Made by a program: the position numbers and the translations under genes
NCBI GenBank assembly: GCA_964035795.1
Contig: OZ038320.1
Location: 23,578,589-23,642,588 of the forward strand
Source of the DNA: Pterobdella sp. o SKG-2022
Lineage: Eukaryota; Annelida; Clitellata; Hirudinida; Piscicolidae
Direction of reading: 5' to 3'
Length of the DNA stretch: 64,000 bases
Notes under the pieces: model-generated
What the model saw: the letters and a program-made list of their open reading frames with translations, nothing else
Told to the model about the DNA's origin: nothing
Databases searched by the model: none
Shown here: positions 61,916 through 64,000 of the stretch, piece after piece
How positions within the stretch are numbered: position 1 is the first letter of the stretch
Layout: each line of letters opens with the position of its first letter

Positions 61916-63809
61916 TCAAGTATTTTCGACTTTTCTTTTCTTATTTTTATTAGTTGATTTTTTCTTTTCCTGTGAAAAATATGAGATTTGAATTTTTTTC
62001 GATATTATTGAAAATGAATAAATGTGATTTTAAGACCTTTTCAGCTTCTTGTTCTATTATTTTCTTTTTTTGCTTATTAATTTCACGCTTTTCTCCAAAG
62101 TCGGATTCTTCTAAGCTCTAAAAAAATATCACTCAAATTAATAAGGAATAGATAATGCTTACTATTTCTTGATGATTCGCATTAAAACAATAATAAACAT
62201 AGGAAAAAATAAAAAGTCCTTACTAATTGCTTGATTTTCTAAGTATATGAAACAGCCAAAAGTTAATATAAACAATGAAAAAAAAAAGATTTATTTTTTT
62301 ATATTTTCATATAATCACTCACAATTTCAGCTTCACTTGTTATCATTCTCACTTCTAAGGCTATCTTCGCTACTTCTTCTTCATCCACTTCATATACTTT
62401 CAATGTAGTTCCTGTCATTGAACATTATATTTAAAATAATTTCATAGACACTTGCTTGAATTGACATTCTACAAAATAAAATTGATTATAAAAAGAGAAA
62501 GGTAATGAAAAAAATCAGTGACCCATTGAAAAAGTAACGATGCTGTCTATCTTTTATGATTGATTGATGAGTGATTTTTATCATAGAATAGAATTAAATG
62601 GATTATACAGAAATTTTAATGAATCAATAGACAAAATTATAGGACAGATTTGAATGAAAAACCCAAGAACAAACCTATGTATTCTTCCACATTATCTAGA
62701 AGTTCCTTATCATGGGGAGTTCCAATGGTTATGGCCAGACCACCTCTGCCAGCTCTGGCTGTTCTACCCACCCTGTGCACATAGTTTTTCGCTTGAGTAG
62801 GCACATTCTCGTTAATTATCAAATCTACAGTTGGAATATCTAAGCCCCTGTGTTGTCGGATTATAGGTTTTTTATTGGTTTCGAAATTAAGATTTTTTTT
62901 GAATTTTTCAAACTGAAAAATAACCTGCTAGCCACATCGGTTGCCACTAGGATCCTAGACTGACTACTTTTGAATCTGATGAAGTACATTTGGATAAATT
63001 CACAATACTTATAATAATTTTAAAAAACAATAATTTCCAAAATTTATAAAGGTGGTATTGAACTTTTAAACCACGTTGAGATATAAAAATTATCCAATTA
63101 ACGCAACTATAATCAGATTGATGACTTTAGTCAAAGTAATTTCACAGAAAACCCCTAAGATTTCATTTTACAGTTCTTAACTGTTTCAACATACTCTAAT
63201 GAGGTATATCAAATTATAAGATTGGTTTGAAAAAAACAATGTGAATGAAACCTAGCCAGAGAGTCAAGTCTTTCTTTTTGAGGAAGAAGTGAGTGCAATG
63301 GAACACATTCAAATCCAAGCCTTTAAATATGTTAAGAAATTGAAAAAAAACTTTCATTCAAAAATAATAAAAAACTTATTCAACAAAAATTTTTGTAATT
63401 CAATATGTCTCAAACACCTTTGCAAGTTCAGCTCAAAATAATGGCCAGCCTATAAAAAAAAACTAGAAATAAAATATAAATACTTTTTAGACCTTATATT
63501 CCTATAATTCCATTCAGAACTGAAAACAATGCACACAACTTAAACTATTATTTTTATTTTGATTAAATCACCTTTTAAGAACAATAGATAAGACTTGACA
63601 GTATTTGCATGTTTTCACAAAAACTATCACAGAGCTTTTGGGTCTTTCCTTTATGAACTTATCTAAAACATGAACCAAGTAAGCACCTTTCACATCTCCC
63701 TGAGCAAACAAAAATCGTTGGTCAAGGTTTTCCACTGTTGCTACTACTGCTTTTGATTTCCAGAAGTATGGCTTGTTTGTTGAAGATGCTTGAAGCTTTT
63801 TGATGACAT
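61916..63809 (-). CDS. DDX49: DEAD-box RNA helicase DDX49, C-terminal half (5' part outside window)
   Basis: Nucleolar ATP-dependent RNA helicase of the DDX49/Dbp8 group, which acts in ribosomal RNA processing. Exons in transcript order: 63572-63809, 63252-63320, 62925-62975, 62675-62847, 62323-62411, 62037-62117, 61916-61969. All are frame-consistent. The visible part starts after helicase motif III (..T|D then VIKKLQ) and carries [34 protein letters not shown] (motif IV region), [31 protein letters not shown] (motif V) and [15 protein letters not shown] (motif VI), all intact. The C-terminal extension [20 protein letters not shown] and KREINKQKK matches the DDX49 tail and separates it from other DEAD-box proteins. 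It ends in a Lys-rich tail ([15 protein letters not shown]) that could act in nucleolar targeting. The ATP-binding domain (motifs Q, I, II) lies beyond 64000. Confidence 0.94.
62675..62847 (-). CDS. DDX49: DDX49 exon with helicase motifs V (end) and VI
   Basis: Opens [20 protein letters not shown] and contains [13 protein letters not shown] with all motif VI arginines, then [16 protein letters not shown]. An apparent ATG-like start inside this exon is not a real start, because coding continues from the upstream exons. Confidence 0.95.
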
Positions 63810-64000
63810 CTTTAAATGATTGGTGTTTTTTAAAAATGGCATTTGAATAGTTTTGGAGAATAAACTATTTTAAATATATTTAAAACAGGTTATTGAAGTT
63901 TGGAATGTGAAATCATAACTTTGAAATTAAAAAAATAAAATGTAACTACTAAATTTTATTGGAAGTTTCACTAAATTATTAAACCAACAAACAAATTGAA

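Noticed and set aside
63430..63470. Exon-like block in a DDX49 intron (acceptor TTTATAG, reading [10 protein letters not shown], donor GTGTTT)
   Set aside because: Joining it breaks the frame set by the neighbouring exons, and the flanking exons already join perfectly ([14 protein letters not shown]) in agreement with the family.
63810..63851. Upstream extension of the first visible DDX49 exon (FILQNYSNAIFKK)
   Set aside because: The frame is open, but it does not match helicase motif III (SAT). An acceptor at 63810-63811 gives ..T|D-VIKKLQ, which fits the family.

Overview
This is a eukaryotic window from an AT-rich invertebrate genome (roughly 70% A+T by eye). Genes are split by GT-AG introns that run from tens of bases to about 14 kb, and non-LTR retroelement relics are scattered throughout. 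The transmembrane part of the acetylcholine-receptor-type subunit (M2-M3 reading LGMSVFVAF, then [20 protein letters not shown]) has the look of mollusc, annelid and flatworm receptors. I therefore favour a lophotrochozoan, possibly a flatworm, but this is inference from one protein.

Layout. (1) 620-32416, minus strand: a large gene for a Cys-loop receptor subunit of nicotinic type. Nine exons were placed; the 3' end was not found and may lie outside the window. It has a non-alpha loop C and a Pro-Ala motif at the base of M2 that predicts anion selectivity. Its introns hold a plus-strand tRNA-Asn(GUU), three copies of one CR1-like LINE and a foldback element. Two of the LINE copies are inverted relative to each other and bracket exon 2. 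(2) 32417-41484: intergenic, with one Ty3/gypsy gag-like relic. (3) 41485-47544, plus: INTS14, eleven exons, with a 5'-truncated LINE inserted in one intron between 16-bp target-site duplications. (4) 47545-54991: intergenic, with two palindromic foldbacks, a Penelope-like hammerhead-type motif, a GTTT-rich tract and two decayed LINEs. (5) 54992-56606, plus: a five-exon coiled-coil gene of the ADIP/SSX2IP type. (6) 58450-59707, minus: a seven-exon secreted trypsin-fold protein whose catalytic serine is replaced by glycine. (7) 60250-61300: two LINE 3' fragments in opposite orientation. (8) 61916-63809, minus: the 3' half of DDX49, which runs off the right edge.

The five protein genes have unrelated roles: a neurotransmitter receptor, an Integrator subunit, a centrosomal/junction coiled-coil protein, a protease homologue and a ribosome-biogenesis helicase. 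They do not form an operon or cassette. Exon boundaries were assigned by eye from splice signals, phase continuity and recalled family conservation. Every listed junction keeps the reading frame. No prokaryotic feature, CRISPR array or dedicated defence system was seen. The observations most worth following are the Pro-Ala receptor, the inverted LINE pair around a frame-disrupting exon, and the serine-less protease homologue.
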